NCBI GenBank assembly: GCA_964371785.1
Contig: CAYJOL010000003.1
Span: 310,001-374,000 of the forward strand
Origin: CAVQCT01 sp964371785
GTDB lineage: Bacteria > Zixibacteria > MSB-5A5 > GN15 > FEB-12
DNA: 64,000 nucleotides
Direction: 5' to 3'
How positions within the stretch are numbered: position 1 is the stretch's first letter; every line of letters starts with the position of its first letter. Positions 18,111 through 27,372 of this stretch are shown here, piece by piece. Position numbers and translations under genes: made by a program. The notes beneath the pieces were generated by a model. The model saw only the letters and a list, made by a program, of their open reading frames with translations. It searched no databases and had not been told where the DNA came from.

Positions 18111-19124
18111 ATGCCCGGCGGGACGGCATCCCGTCTGGAGCGACGCGACAAGGGCAGCACCGAGCGGTACCTCATTGTGGCGGCGATGTTTTTGTTCTCG
18201 GCGGTATCTTACGGCCGGGTCGCCCCGCAAGAAAGTAACGCTCTACTTGTCCTGGCAAGTATTATGTCTTACTTCCTGGCAATATACCTGTACTACGGGG
18301 TAGCGCGTCTTGCGCTGGCCAATCAAAGCACCCTGCTCTGGACGAGCGGAGTGCTGGCGGTGGCGACCGGTTACCTTCTGGGCGGGACATCGGAACTCTG
18401 GTTGCTGCTTACCGGATGGGGAATGATCCTGTTCGGCGGTGTGCTTACCGGGCGATTGACCGCGTCGGGCCGGCCAGCCGGACGGATATATCTGATCGCT
18501 ATTTTTGCGGTCGGTGTGTTCGCGGTTGTCCAGCTCGCGCCGTTCTGGTCGTTTCTCATGGATAAGGTGCGGTCGGTGACAGCCTCGTTGCTGGAAGATG
18601 GAAGACAAAGCCTGTTGGCGTCCGGGTACGGCGAGGATGCCATCAAGGGCGGGCTTGAAGACACACAGAAGATGATGAACCTGCTGGTGCGCCTGGTACC
18701 GGCACTGACGGTGCTGGCGGCCATTGCGCAGTTCAGCATCGGTTATTTTCTCTTCGCGTATCGCCTGGACCGGGCCCACTATCCTGAGGGCACGCTTTCG
18801 CCGTTCGTTCGCTGGAAGATGCCATTCTGGGTAACGCCGGTTCTGATGATTGTTATCCTGACACGATTGTTGGGGCCGACATCGGTTCACATCGTAGCGG
18901 ATAACCTGATCGCATTTCTGTGCGTATTTTACTGCGTAACGGGGCTGTCGCTTATTGAGTCTTACCTTACGAAATTTCATTTTTCAAAACTGATGAAAGC
19001 GCTGTTTTACATAATGTTGGTGTTCACGCAGCTGATCGGCTTTTTCGCCGCCGCCCTGCTTGGATTCATTGACAGTTTCGCCGACTGGCGGAAAATTCAT
19101 CAGTTGAGTATCGCGAAAGAATGA
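18111..19124 (+). CDS. DUF2232-family membrane protein (YybS-like)
   Basis: About 337 residues from ATG 18111; GTG 18090 or TTG 18084 inside the end of rpsR are possible coupled starts, and none has a clear RBS. It has eight or so hydrophobic helices with a long polar loop near 155-195. A DUF2232/YybS protein between rpsR and rplI is a known conserved arrangement in several phyla, which is the main support for this call. Molecular function unknown to me; S-component-like transport has been discussed for such folds, but nothing here tests it. Confidence 0.75.
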   Translation: MPGGTASRLERRDKGSTERYLIVAAMFLFSAVSYGRVAPQESNALLVLASIMSYFLAIYLYYGVARLALANQSTLLWTSGVLAVATGYLLGGTSELWLLLTGWGMILFGGVLTGRLTASGRPAGRIYLIAIFAVGVFAVVQLAPFWSFLMDKVRSVTASLLEDGRQSLLASGYGEDAIKGGLEDTQKMMNLLVRLVPALTVLAAIAQFSIGYFLFAYRLDRAHYPEGTLSPFVRWKMPFWVTPVLMIVILTRLLGPTSVHIVADNLIAFLCVFYCVTGLSLIESYLTKFHFSKLMKALFYIMLVFTQLIGFFAAALLGFIDSFADWRKIHQLSIAKE

Positions 19125-19155
19125 GTTAGATTAGTATAAGTAGAAAGGAACAAAC

Positions 19156-19602
19156 ATGAAGGTCATAATGCGTGAAGATGTGCCGGATGTCGGCAAGGCC
19201 GGACAGACTGTCGATGTCAAAGACGGTTTCGGCCGGAACTACCTGTTCCCGCGCAATCTCGCCATCCCGGCAACCAAAGCCAATCTCAAATCGATAGGCG
19301 AAGTAACCAAGCAGAAAGATATTCGTGACCGCAAGCGTCACCGCGAAGCCGAAGTTGTCAGGGATCGTATCGAGAAGCTATCCCTGTCGATGGAAGTACT
19401 GGTAGGCGAAGACGACAAGCTGTTCGGCTCGGTGACGTCGGCTGATATCGCCGAGATGCTTGAGAAGGAAGGCGTGATAGTTGACAAGCGGGCAATCGAG
19501 CTTGAGAATCCGATCAAGGTGCTCGGTGTCTATACGGTACCGGTCAAGGTCGCCAAAGAGGTTGCCGCGAATCTTAAACTCTGGGTGATCAAGAAGTCGT
19601 AG
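19156..19602 (+). CDS. rplI: 50S ribosomal protein L9
   Basis: 148 residues, full length. N-domain signature MKVIMREDVPDVGKAGQ, GFGRNYLFPRNLA; long connecting helix; C-domain with KLFGSVTSADIAEML. RBS GAAAGGAAC upstream. Part of the pth-rpsF-rpsR operon. Confidence 0.97.
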   Translation: MKVIMREDVPDVGKAGQTVDVKDGFGRNYLFPRNLAIPATKANLKSIGEVTKQKDIRDRKRHREAEVVRDRIEKLSLSMEVLVGEDDKLFGSVTSADIAEMLEKEGVIVDKRAIELENPIKVLGVYTVPVKVAKEVAANLKLWVIKKS

Positions 19603-19606
19603 TCGC

Positions 19607-20107
19607 ATGAAGATGCTGGAAGTACATATTGACGGCCTGGCCCTGGATATGACCACCAATTCACCGGTGGTCATTCTAACTCCGACCGGTCTCAATAAGG
19701 TCCTCCCCATTTGGATTGGTCATGCCGAAGCCTGGGGTATAGCGATGGAGCTTTCAGGCGTGAAGCCCAAACGGCCGATGACTTATGATCTTTTGAAAGA
19801 AGTCATAGAGGCCTTGCGCGCTACGGTGGAAAAGGTAGAGATTACCGAGCTCCGCGAACAGACGTTTTACGCGCGCATTATCCTGAGCCTCAATGGCCAG
19901 CAGTACGAAATCGATGCGCGCCCGTCGGATTCCATTGCTTTGGCATTGAAAGCCAAAGCCCGTATTTTTGTCAACGAGGACCTCTTCAATCTCAAGGAGA
20001 CGGACAACAATCCGGATCTTCCGCAGGCGATGCCCACTGACCCGGAATCGCTAAGGGAGAGGCTCAAGAGAATTAACCCTGAGGATTTTGGGAAATATTC
20101 CCTGTAA
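19607..20107 (+). CDS. Bifunctional nuclease (BFN/DUF151) domain protein
   Basis: 166 residues, starting 4 bases after rplI. The BFN domain covers about 5-130: VVILTPTGLNKVLPIWIG, RPMTYDLL, and YEIDARPSDSIALALKAKA, which carries the conserved RPSDA-like acidic motif. The tail (LRERLKRINPEDFGKYSL) is short and helical. Plant members degrade RNA and DNA; bacterial roles are poorly defined. Tight spacing with rplI and the following gene, which starts immediately after its stop, indicates one transcript. Confidence 0.9.
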   Translation: MKMLEVHIDGLALDMTTNSPVVILTPTGLNKVLPIWIGHAEAWGIAMELSGVKPKRPMTYDLLKEVIEALRATVEKVEITELREQTFYARIILSLNGQQYEIDARPSDSIALALKAKARIFVNEDLFNLKETDNNPDLPQAMPTDPESLRERLKRINPEDFGKYSL

Positions 20108-21901
20108 ATGCATCTGGTGAGAAAAGTGATTTCAACCGCCTGGCTGCTTATTCTGCTGGCGACAGCGTTACAGGCAGAGGCGGATACTATTGATGACTCC
20201 CCGGAGGCAGTATCCGGGTACACCAGGGGACAGCGGTATCTTCGGGAAGGAAACTGGTCAGAGGCAGCCAAGGTCTTTGCCGACCTCGAGTCACGGTTTC
20301 CTGATTCGAAGAATCTCGATTTGTTTGTGTTCAATCGCGCCAAGGCGAGGTACTATCTGGCGAGCTACGGCGAAGCGTCGGCTGCTTTCTCGTACTTCAT
20401 CACGCACTTCGCCTCATCGCCGTTGATTCCCTACGCTCACTTCTTTCTGGGTAACAGCCTGTATCTCAGCAACGACGTGAGCGGCGGAGCAAGAGAGTAT
20501 CTTCGAGCCTACCGCCTGTCGGAGAGTGATGACCTGGATAAACTGCTGGTGTCGTCTTTGACGACCTCATATCGAAACGCGTCGTCGCTGAGTCTCGGTG
20601 AAGCCGATCTGACACAGCTTCCCGGTCCCAAGAAGTGCGCTCTCGCTAAAGTGCTCGCGGACATTTATGTGTCGCGCGGGGAAACGAGACGGGCTTCGGA
20701 TCTCATAGCGCTGTGCGGTCAGAAACTCGATGTCACTTCGACATCGGCTGGTGCGAATAACGCGGACAACGGAGCGCTCGATATCGCGATCGTGCTGCCA
20801 CTCTCAGGCGATCTCCAGTCATTTGGACAGGAGATTTACAATGGAGCCGTTATCGGCGCCCAATTATTCAGGGAAGAATCAGGAAAGACGCTTCAGCTTG
20901 ACACCTACGACACCCAGGGTGATCCGATCGAGGCAGCGAGGATAATCGGAGAACTGGCAAATTCTCCTCACACCGACGCCGCTATTGGACCATTGACCAG
21001 CGAGGAGTCGGCGGTGGCATCGGCCGCCTTGACCTGTCAGACCCTTCCAATGCTGGCACCGGCGGCAACGCAAGCGGGATTGACAAGTCTATCGGCAACG
21101 TCTTTTCAGATGTCTCCGAATATCGATTTGGAGGCCGTCACGCTGGCGGAATATGCGATTAACAAACTTCACGCGGATACGGCAGCAGTGATTTCATCGA
21201 CATCCAATGACGACCTCCGCATGACTCGTGCGTTCACCGAACGATTCAAAGCGCTTGGCGGTAAGTTTGTCGTGGTCGAGTATTACAGTGTCCGAGACAA
21301 GGACTTTGGCGCATACATCCGCGACGTCAAAGCCGCCGTTCTCGGGGCAGCCAGGGATTCGTCGTTCTACATTAATGCCGACGGCGACACGCTTGATGTG
21401 GATGTTATCCCGGCAACGATAGATTGTGTCTTTCTTCCCGGTGATGCCCGCCAGTTGCGCCAGCTGCTTCCTCAAATTAACTTCTACAATTTGAGTGGGC
21501 AGTATCTGGGATCCGATGGTTGGGCGGACGATATGATTTATAGGCTTGGTGACGAGGTCACCAAACGCGCTGTTTTTGCCTCTCCGTTTATCGCCGGCGA
21601 GAATTCAGAGGAATATCTCAAATTCGCGGCGGCTTTCGACAGCCGATATGGAGAACGGCCGCAAAGGCTGGCGGCGCTCGGATTTGACGCCCTGCGGCTT
21701 ATCGCCCAAGCTTCGACTACCGCCACGTCCCGTGAAAGTATCGTTGCGCAGCTCAGAAAAGTGACCGACTATGTGGGGGCGTCCGGTGTCATTACTTTCG
21801 GCGAGAACCGTGAGAACATTGAAATGCCGCTTTATCGAATTGAGTCGTCAAAACCCGTTCCTCTGAGCGTTGCGCCGGTGAATCTGCCTGGTGGCAAATA
21901 G
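20108..21901 (+). CDS. TPR plus periplasmic-binding-fold protein (LppC/LpoA-like)
   Basis: 597 residues with a signal peptide (1-26, cleaved near QAEA). Residues 35-200 are TPR-like helices (GQRYLREGNWSEAAKVFADL). Residues 225-570 form a type I periplasmic-binding fold (IAIVLPLSGDLQSFGQEIYN, AAIGPLTSEESAVASAA, FLPGDARQLRQLLPQ). This order matches LppC/LpoA-type penicillin-binding-protein activators, which stimulate peptidoglycan synthases in the periplasm. An amino-acid ABC binding protein is a less likely alternative, because no permease genes are nearby. Confidence 0.85.
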   Translation: MHLVRKVISTAWLLILLATALQAEADTIDDSPEAVSGYTRGQRYLREGNWSEAAKVFADLESRFPDSKNLDLFVFNRAKARYYLASYGEASAAFSYFITHFASSPLIPYAHFFLGNSLYLSNDVSGGAREYLRAYRLSESDDLDKLLVSSLTTSYRNASSLSLGEADLTQLPGPKKCALAKVLADIYVSRGETRRASDLIALCGQKLDVTSTSAGANNADNGALDIAIVLPLSGDLQSFGQEIYNGAVIGAQLFREESGKTLQLDTYDTQGDPIEAARIIGELANSPHTDAAIGPLTSEESAVASAALTCQTLPMLAPAATQAGLTSLSATSFQMSPNIDLEAVTLAEYAINKLHADTAAVISSTSNDDLRMTRAFTERFKALGGKFVVVEYYSVRDKDFGAYIRDVKAAVLGAARDSSFYINADGDTLDVDVIPATIDCVFLPGDARQLRQLLPQINFYNLSGQYLGSDGWADDMIYRLGDEVTKRAVFASPFIAGENSEEYLKFAAAFDSRYGERPQRLAALGFDALRLIAQASTTATSRESIVAQLRKVTDYVGASGVITFGENRENIEMPLYRIESSKPVPLSVAPVNLPGGK

Positions 21902-21982
21902 CGCTTTCGCTCGGCGGTTAGTGGCGCCTGATATGCGATCAGGTGAACCTTGCGGACTCAATCAATTTTACCGAGGTTGACC

Positions 21983-22189
21983 ATGGAAGAAAAGAAAGTA
22001 GCGCTCAAGATGATTGTTGGCGGCGAAGAGCGGGATATCACTTATGAAGAACTGGCTCTTTCCAACAATCTGGCACAGGAATCTCTTGTCAGGCTCCTTA
22101 TCAAGAAGAAGTTATTCGAACCCAAGGAGCTTCTGGAGATGATGGAAACCGTTAAGAGCGAACGGTACCGCCATATTGATGACAAGTAG
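21983..22189 (+). CDS. Small acidic/basic helical protein, 68 residues, unknown
   Basis: Start ATG 21983 chosen for CCGAGGTTGACC upstream. Charged and helical, no Cys, no membrane segment (MEEKKVALKMIVGGEERDI). The middle (YEELALSNNLAQESLVRLLI) resembles a small helix-turn-helix, but the resemblance is weak. It is the first of three small genes that end the operon. I recognise no family. Confidence 0.7.
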   Translation: MEEKKVALKMIVGGEERDITYEELALSNNLAQESLVRLLIKKKLFEPKELLEMMETVKSERYRHIDDK

Positions 22190-22196
22190 ATCAGCT

Positions 22197-22691
22197 ATGG
22201 CTTCCGCTGAAGAGACAGACAACAGAATACCCGGGCAAGTCGCGGGAGAACATGTCCTTCTGCAATGGACGACGTTACCGTTCAAGCTCCGTCCGGTCGC
22301 GGCGACCATCGTGGCCCTGCTCATCCTCGCTATCGGTGTATTCGTCTTCTACGAGACGGAATCGCGAATGTTCGGCGGACTGGCGATGCTGGTGTTATTT
22401 CTGTCCTTGTCAAAATTCTATCTCCCGACCACCTTTACGCTGACTGACAGCTCTGTTTCGATCAAGACCACGACACAGACGATTCGTAAAAGCTGGGAGC
22501 AATATCGAAGCTACTATCCGGACAAAAACGGCGTGCTATTGTCTCCCTTTCCGGAGCCGTCGCGACTGGAGAACTTTCGCGGTGTATACCTCATGTTTGG
22601 AGGCAATCGCGAGGAAGTGCTTCGCGTAGTGGAGCAGCAGATTGGCGCACATTTGGCGGCGCACCCGCCATCATCGGAGGCTGGAGCATGA
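22197..22691 (+). CDS. Membrane protein with PH-like domain, unknown
   Basis: 164 residues from ATG 22197; an upstream ATG at 22176 overlaps the previous gene. Two adjacent hydrophobic helices (about 38-58 and 62-80) are followed by a soluble beta-rich part (FTLTDSSVSIKTTTQTIRKSW) that looks like bacterial PH (YdbT-type) domains, a weak call. The last bases overlap the next gene as ATGA. Confidence 0.7.
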   Translation: MASAEETDNRIPGQVAGEHVLLQWTTLPFKLRPVAATIVALLILAIGVFVFYETESRMFGGLAMLVLFLSLSKFYLPTTFTLTDSSVSIKTTTQTIRKSWEQYRSYYPDKNGVLLSPFPEPSRLENFRGVYLMFGGNREEVLRVVEQQIGAHLAAHPPSSEAGA

Positions 22692-23173
22692 GTCTGTTTG
22701 GACGCGATGAGAACCTGCTTTCACAAAACGATAATCCCCTTCCACCAGAGGAGGAGGCGGTTCTCGAAAAGGTCGCGCACAAAGTAGTCGATCGCGGAAT
22801 GACTGTGCCGGCCATTCTGGCGCTGGAGTCGGTAAAGCCGTTAAACTATATCGGCTCTCAGCTCATGGTTTTCTTCGAGCCGATTGTGCAGAGTCTATTC
22901 AATTTCAAGGATTACGATAACTTTCGTTCGGCTCTCGAGAAACGCGTGAGCATTGAGATTTTATTGCTCAAGATTGAGAAATACGATGCCGTGGCGGCCG
23001 CCCGCGAAAAACGAATCAAGAAGTACTACAAAGAGCAGAAGAAGACCTGGAATTGGTATCAACGATATCTGGGGATTTTCCGTCCCCGGGTGAAAATTCC
23101 CGACGAAGTGTTGAATCCGCCGACCGAACCTCAGCCAGCTGACAAATCAGAAAACCCTGACGGGCCGGTATAA
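22688..23173 (+). CDS. Cytosolic helical protein, 161 residues, unknown
   Basis: Coupled by a 4-base overlap to the preceding membrane protein. It has a helical core (AHKVVDRGMTVPAILALESV), a hydrophobic stretch (YIGSQLMVFFEPIVQSLF) that could associate with the membrane, a basic helix (KRIKKYYKEQKKTWNWYQRY) and a Pro-rich end. Co-conservation with the PH-like gene would be expected if they form a complex. Terminator 35 bases downstream. Confidence 0.75.
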   Translation: MSLFGRDENLLSQNDNPLPPEEEAVLEKVAHKVVDRGMTVPAILALESVKPLNYIGSQLMVFFEPIVQSLFNFKDYDNFRSALEKRVSIEILLLKIEKYDAVAAAREKRIKKYYKEQKKTWNWYQRYLGIFRPRVKIPDEVLNPPTEPQPADKSENPDGPV

Positions 23174-23206
23174 ACAAATATTCGGGCCCGTGTAGATCCT
23201 TCAAAT

Positions 23207-23240
23207 AACAAGGCGGTGCCGTTCGGCACCGCCTTTACTA
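23207..23240. terminator. Terminator between convergent genes
   Basis: AGGCGGTGCC-GTTC-GGCACCGCCT (23211-23234), a perfect 10-bp stem with 4-base loop, flanked by A-rich and T-rich bases, so it can act in both directions. Confidence 0.85.
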
Positions 23241-23264
23241 TGCGTAACGTAGGAGGGAAGAGAC

Positions 23265-23846
23265 TTATTTGGGGTGATCAATCTTTCTGCCGATTGCATT
23301 TAGCCTGTAGTTTTCAATAGACAACTGAAGCGTATCGGCGAAGGGAGACTGCAACTGTTTCAAAACGCTGAGTTGTTCGTTGGCTTTGTCCATCTGGTCC
23401 ATCGCCAAATATGTTTCGCCGAGGTATTCACGCGCGCGTTCGAATTTCGGATCCAGGTTGAGCGCGTTAGTATACGCGGCGAGCGATTCGTCCAATTGGC
23501 CGAGCTTACGATAGCAGAAGCCAAGATTATTGTAAGCTTCCTTCATAGTCGGCTGCATATCCACTGCCTTCTTGAATTCCTTGACTGCCTTCTCGTATTC
23601 CTTCTTCGCCTTGGCATCTGAGGTCGCCCGGTAATTATAGGCGAAAGCCGAGTCGCCGTTTTGCAGGATCTGCCGGGCCCGGTCCATATGGTCCACCCCT
23701 TGATTATAGTGCTGAGTAGCTTCGTCAAGGGAGTCTTGTGCGGTCTTTTTGTCCGACCCGAACGCGTACACACGATCACTGGTAATACCTGAGAACAAAG
23801 CCAATGCAATTGTAGTCAGAACTACTACACGATAGCCTTTTATCAT
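23265..23846 (-). CDS. Exported TPR-repeat protein
   Basis: 193 residues from ATG 23846 (TTGGAG at spacing 9). Signal peptide at 1-28 (VVVLTTIALALFSGITSDRV, cleaved near YAF). Three or so TPR units from about 35 to 170; the clearest are KEAYNNLGFCYRKLGQLDES and ERAREYLGETYLAMDQMDKA. TPR proteins are scaffolds, and no partner is evident. The C-terminal end IGRKIDHPK is short and charged. It lies alone between a bidirectional terminator and gyrB. Confidence 0.85.
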   Translation of the reverse strand: MIKGYRVVVLTTIALALFSGITSDRVYAFGSDKKTAQDSLDEATQHYNQGVDHMDRARQILQNGDSAFAYNYRATSDAKAKKEYEKAVKEFKKAVDMQPTMKEAYNNLGFCYRKLGQLDESLAAYTNALNLDPKFERAREYLGETYLAMDQMDKANEQLSVLKQLQSPFADTLQLSIENYRLNAIGRKIDHPK

Positions 23847-24001
23847 ACACTGCTTCTCCAAAGTAGGATTGTATATGTAAGAAACAGAAGTCGGGTGTCA
23901 ATTGTTTCCGGCAACCGACTTTTCTCCGATCGGAAGTGCAACACGCCATAAAAAAGGCAGGGTCAAGTGACCCTGCCAGGTAAGAAACTGACGAAACAAG
24001 C

Positions 24002-25948
24002 TCAAATGTCAAGGTTACGAACGTACTTGGCATTCTCCTGTATGAATTTGGAACGGGGTTCCGTCTCGGTCCCCATCAAAATACTGAACAGATGGTCGGC
24101 TTCGGCCGCCTCATCGATTGACACCTGAAGCAGGGTGCGGGTCTCCGGGTCCATGGTGGTCTTCCACAGCTGTTCCGGGTTCATTTCCCCGAGTCCCTTG
24201 TACCGCTGGATGGACAGACCCGTTGGAGGCATCGTCTTAACCAGTTTGTCACGCTCGTCATCCGAATACGCGTACTGCTCGTTCTTGCCGTGCTTGACAC
24301 GGTAGAGAGGCGGTTGGGCGATATAGATGTATCCGGTATCGATAAGTTCGCGCATATATCGGAAGAAGAACGTGAGGATAAGAGTTCGAATATGCGCCCC
24401 ATCGATATCCGCATCGGTCATGATAATGATCTTGTGATAGCGGACTCGCGAAGCATCGAAATCATCGCCGACACCGCACCCGAGGGCGGTGATGAGTGCG
24501 CGGACCTCGTTATTGCTGAGGATTTTATCGATGCGCGCCTTTTCCACGTTCAGGATTTTGCCGCGGAGCGGAAGGATTGCCTGGTACCGACGATCGCGGC
24601 CCTGTTTGGCGGAACCGCCCGCCGAGTCGCCCTCGACTATGTAAATTTCGCATGATTCCGGGTCAGTCTGTGAGCAATCGGCCAATTTGCCGGGAAGAGC
24701 GGCGCTGTCAAGCGCCGTTTTGCGTCGCGTAAGCTCCTTGGCTTTTCGGGCTGCTTCGCGGGCCGCCGCGGCCTGGGTAAGTTTCTCGACAATCTTCTTA
24801 GCGACGGCCGGAGTCTCCTCGAAGTAAGCGCCAAGGTACTCGTTAGTGACCGCTTCTACAATCCCTTTCACATCGGAGTTGCCGAGCTTGGTTTTGGTCT
24901 GACCTTCAAATTGTGGGTCACGAACTTTCGCCGCTATTACCGCGGTCAGTCCCTCCTTGGAGTCGTCGCCGACCAGCGTGATGCCATTCTTCTTGACCAA
25001 ATTGTACTTGGTCGCGTATGCGTTGATGCTTCTTGTGAGCGCCGTGCGAAAGCCGGTCAGATGGGTGCCGCCTTCGATCGTATTGATATTATTGACATAA
25101 CTGTACACCGACTCCGAATAACCATCGTTGTACTGAATCGCTACTTCGACTTCGACATTGTCGCGTTCTTTCTGGAAATGAATCGGTTTTTTGAACAACG
25201 GAGTCTTGTTTTCATTCAGGTACTCGACGAACGATGACAGGCCGCCTTTGTAACAAAAAGTCACCGTTTTGTCGTCCGTGCGATGATCGGTCAGGTCGAT
25301 TTCCAGTCCCTGATTCAGAAATGCGAGTTCCCGAAGGCGCGATGCGATAATGTCGAACTTGAATTCAATTTTCGCAAAAATCTCAGTATCGGGGTAGAAG
25401 CAGGTCCTGGTGCCATCCTTCTTTTTCTTGCCGGTGATCTTTACTTTATCCTTGGCGACCCCGCGGTGATATTCCTGGAAATACACTTCGCCGTCGCGCG
25501 AAACCTCAACCCAGCACCATTCGGACAGGGCATTGACTACCGAAACGCCGACACCGTGGAGTCCGCCTGAGACCTTGTAACTTTCATGATCGAACTTACC
25601 TCCGGCGTGAAGGGTCGTCATTACTACCTGCAACGCCGATACCTTTTGTTCCGGGTGTTCTTCGACCGGGATACCACGACCGTTGTCGGTCACGGTTACG
25701 GAACCGTCCTTATTGATCTCTACCTGAATATTCGTGCAGTATCCGGCCATGGCTTCGTCGACCGAATTGTCGACCACTTCGTAGACCATGTGGTGCAGGC
25801 CACGTTGCCCGATATCGCCGATATACATTGCGGGACGGCGTCGAACCGCCTCAAGACCCTGAAGCACCTTGATCGTAGTGGCATCGTATTTGTGACCGGC
25901 CACGGCGGCATCCTTTTTATCCGACAGCTGCTTTGCATCCATAGCCAT
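24002..25948 (-). CDS. gyrB: DNA gyrase subunit B
   Basis: 648 residues, typical of the short GyrB form. GHKL ATPase domain (EVVDNSVDEAMAGY, DNGRGIPVE, GLHGVGVSVVNALSEW), transducer, Toprim (EGDSAGGSAKQGRDRRYQAI, DADIDGAHIRTL) and the C-terminal RYKGLGEMNPEQLWKTTMDP. GyrB rather than ParE is favoured by the QLWKTTMDP tail and the length. RBS GAAAGGGAAATAG precedes ATG 25948. It starts 5 bases after the DUF721 gene. The usual recF and dnaN neighbours are not within the window. Confidence 0.97.
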   Translation of the reverse strand: MAMDAKQLSDKKDAAVAGHKYDATTIKVLQGLEAVRRRPAMYIGDIGQRGLHHMVYEVVDNSVDEAMAGYCTNIQVEINKDGSVTVTDNGRGIPVEEHPEQKVSALQVVMTTLHAGGKFDHESYKVSGGLHGVGVSVVNALSEWCWVEVSRDGEVYFQEYHRGVAKDKVKITGKKKKDGTRTCFYPDTEIFAKIEFKFDIIASRLRELAFLNQGLEIDLTDHRTDDKTVTFCYKGGLSSFVEYLNENKTPLFKKPIHFQKERDNVEVEVAIQYNDGYSESVYSYVNNINTIEGGTHLTGFRTALTRSINAYATKYNLVKKNGITLVGDDSKEGLTAVIAAKVRDPQFEGQTKTKLGNSDVKGIVEAVTNEYLGAYFEETPAVAKKIVEKLTQAAAAREAARKAKELTRRKTALDSAALPGKLADCSQTDPESCEIYIVEGDSAGGSAKQGRDRRYQAILPLRGKILNVEKARIDKILSNNEVRALITALGCGVGDDFDASRVRYHKIIIMTDADIDGAHIRTLILTFFFRYMRELIDTGYIYIAQPPLYRVKHGKNEQYAYSDDERDKLVKTMPPTGLSIQRYKGLGEMNPEQLWKTTMDPETRTLLQVSIDEAAEADHLFSILMGTETEPRSKFIQENAKYVRNLDI

Positions 25949-25953
25949 CTATT

Positions 25954-26301
25954 CTATTTCCCTTTCTCGCCCCGTACCAGCCTGATTTGTTTGACTGTGT
26001 GACCGTACGGAAAGCTCTTGATTTTTTCCAGCAATGACTCCTGCTTCATGGCCAATTCCTGTCTCCACGCGGAATCGTCAACCGCCACATACAGTACACT
26101 ATCCTCGTACTTGATCGCCCGGGAGACATGCGCGATCGCCGGTCCGACGATTTCCGGCCAGCGGTCAACTACCAGCCAGCCGTTGAATTGCTCGGCTAAG
26201 CCAAGTGAATGAAGAACGCCTGACAGGACCGATGACATTGTTTTCGTGCTCTTACGGTTGCCGTACCGCGAAGCCCGTGGGGAGTCTGATTTTTCGTACA
26301 T
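25954..26301 (-). CDS. DUF721 (DciA-like) protein
   Basis: 115 residues. The DUF721 core is visible: LVVDRWPEIVGPAIAHVSRA and LYVAVDDSAWRQELAMKQ, a KH-like nucleic-acid-binding region. Family members named DciA help load the replicative helicase in bacteria lacking DnaC/DnaI, and DUF721 genes commonly sit next to gyrB, as here (5-base gap, same strand). The replication role for this protein is inferred from family and context. Confidence 0.9.
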   Translation of the reverse strand: MYEKSDSPRASRYGNRKSTKTMSSVLSGVLHSLGLAEQFNGWLVVDRWPEIVGPAIAHVSRAIKYEDSVLYVAVDDSAWRQELAMKQESLLEKIKSFPYGHTVKQIRLVRGEKGK

Positions 26302-26324
26302 TTACTTCAAATTCCTAACTATTC

Positions 26325-26353
26325 ATTATACACTTTTTTTATACGAGTAGCAA
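26325..26353 (-). promoter_or_regulatory. Sigma-70 promoter for DUF721-gyrB
   Basis: On the minus strand: TTGCTA (26353-26348), 17-base spacer, TATAAT (26330-26325). Predicted start about 15-20 bases before the DUF721 ATG. Confidence 0.75.
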
Positions 26354-26459
26354 GTAAAAAACCCAATCTATCTTATTGATTTGAAAAGATTTAGGCGCAA
26401 ATTGAGGGCGCCTGGAATCGGCTCCTATCGGGGGTTTTTCAACGTCTCAAAATAGACCG

Positions 26460-26496
26460 AAAAAGGAAACGACAGGCCGGCAAGGCCTGTCGTTTG
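26460..26496 (-). terminator. Terminator after the GIN-domain gene
   Basis: AAACGACAGGCC / GGCCTGTCGTTT (26467-26478 and 26484-26495), a perfect 12-bp stem, followed in the minus direction by CCTTTTT. Confidence 0.85.
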
Positions 26497-26549
26497 TGAG
26501 AGCGCTGTTGTGGCTATTCAGCCGATAACGTTGTTGTGAAACTTTTCTG

Positions 26550-27224
26550 TCAGTCTCTTTTGCTAATGCTCCCCGATCCTGATATAGAGGTCGAAGAATG
26601 AGCCGGCTCGCCGTAATAGTAAATATTTCCACTGCCGCTGATGTTACCGTCGAAGCTGTTTGTAGCTCTGACGCGCACTTCGCCCGACCCGCTCACCCGG
26701 ATATAGGCATTCTCGGCGACCAGGTCACTGGCGTCGACATCTCCGGACCCCGATACGTGAACATCGAAATCACGTACCTTCCCCTCGGCGTGAAGACTCC
26801 CTGAGCCGGAGACTGCGTACTCAAAGTGATCGGCATTGAGATCGACAACTTCGACATCACCGGAACCGGACAGCCTTACACCCTGGAGCGATGGAACCGT
26901 GATATCGAGCGTGCATGGTTTTCTCGATGAATATGACTCTTTGCTGCCTAACTCGAGCACCTTGCCGCTTACTTCGGCCTCGATATTATCGATAAGATTA
27001 TCGTCGAACGTCAAAGTCACCTTCTGCTCGCCGCCTATTTTGACATTAATATCGAACGAGCCGGAAGATTCAATCTCCGTAAAAGCGGGGAGATTCAATT
27101 CAACTGTCTTCATCACCCCGGAGCCTTTTTCGGAGTGGCTGAAGAGGTTGAAGAGTCCGTCCGCATAAGCCGCGGTTGCAGTCAGGACCGCAAAGATAGC
27201 AAGCGCAAGCGCACCTTTCCTCAT
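26550..27224 (-). CDS. Exported GIN-domain (DUF2807) protein
   Basis: 224 residues from ATG 27224, with GGAGAG 6 bases upstream (an ATG at 27236 overlaps that RBS). Signal peptide 1-22 (LALAIFAVLTATAAYA). The rest is a right-handed beta-helix type GIN domain with repeated SGSG turns (VRLSGSGDVEVV, YAVSGSGSLHAEG, VHVSGSGDVDASD, IRVSGSGEVRV). DUF2807 proteins are cell-surface or periplasmic adhesin-head-like proteins without a settled function. Own terminator downstream. Confidence 0.92.
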   Translation of the reverse strand: MRKGALALAIFAVLTATAAYADGLFNLFSHSEKGSGVMKTVELNLPAFTEIESSGSFDINVKIGGEQKVTLTFDDNLIDNIEAEVSGKVLELGSKESYSSRKPCTLDITVPSLQGVRLSGSGDVEVVDLNADHFEYAVSGSGSLHAEGKVRDFDVHVSGSGDVDASDLVAENAYIRVSGSGEVRVRATNSFDGNISGSGNIYYYGEPAHSSTSISGSGSISKRD

Positions 27225-27309
27225 CTGTCTCTCCATATCAAGTGTTTTGCCTTTGGTATGGATACGATAAGATTATCGAAAGGTTGCCCGGATTGTTGTG
27301 GGATGAAAA

Positions 27310-27345
27310 GCGGGAAACCAAAAGGCCGGCGGATTTCCGCCGGCC
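27310..27345 (-). terminator. Terminator after the zinc-ribbon gene
   Basis: GGCCGGCGGA / TCCGCCGGCC (27324-27333, 27336-27345), followed on the minus strand by TTTTGGTTT. Confidence 0.75.
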
Positions 27346-27372
27346 CTGTCCATATCGCTGTATGCCAGCGAA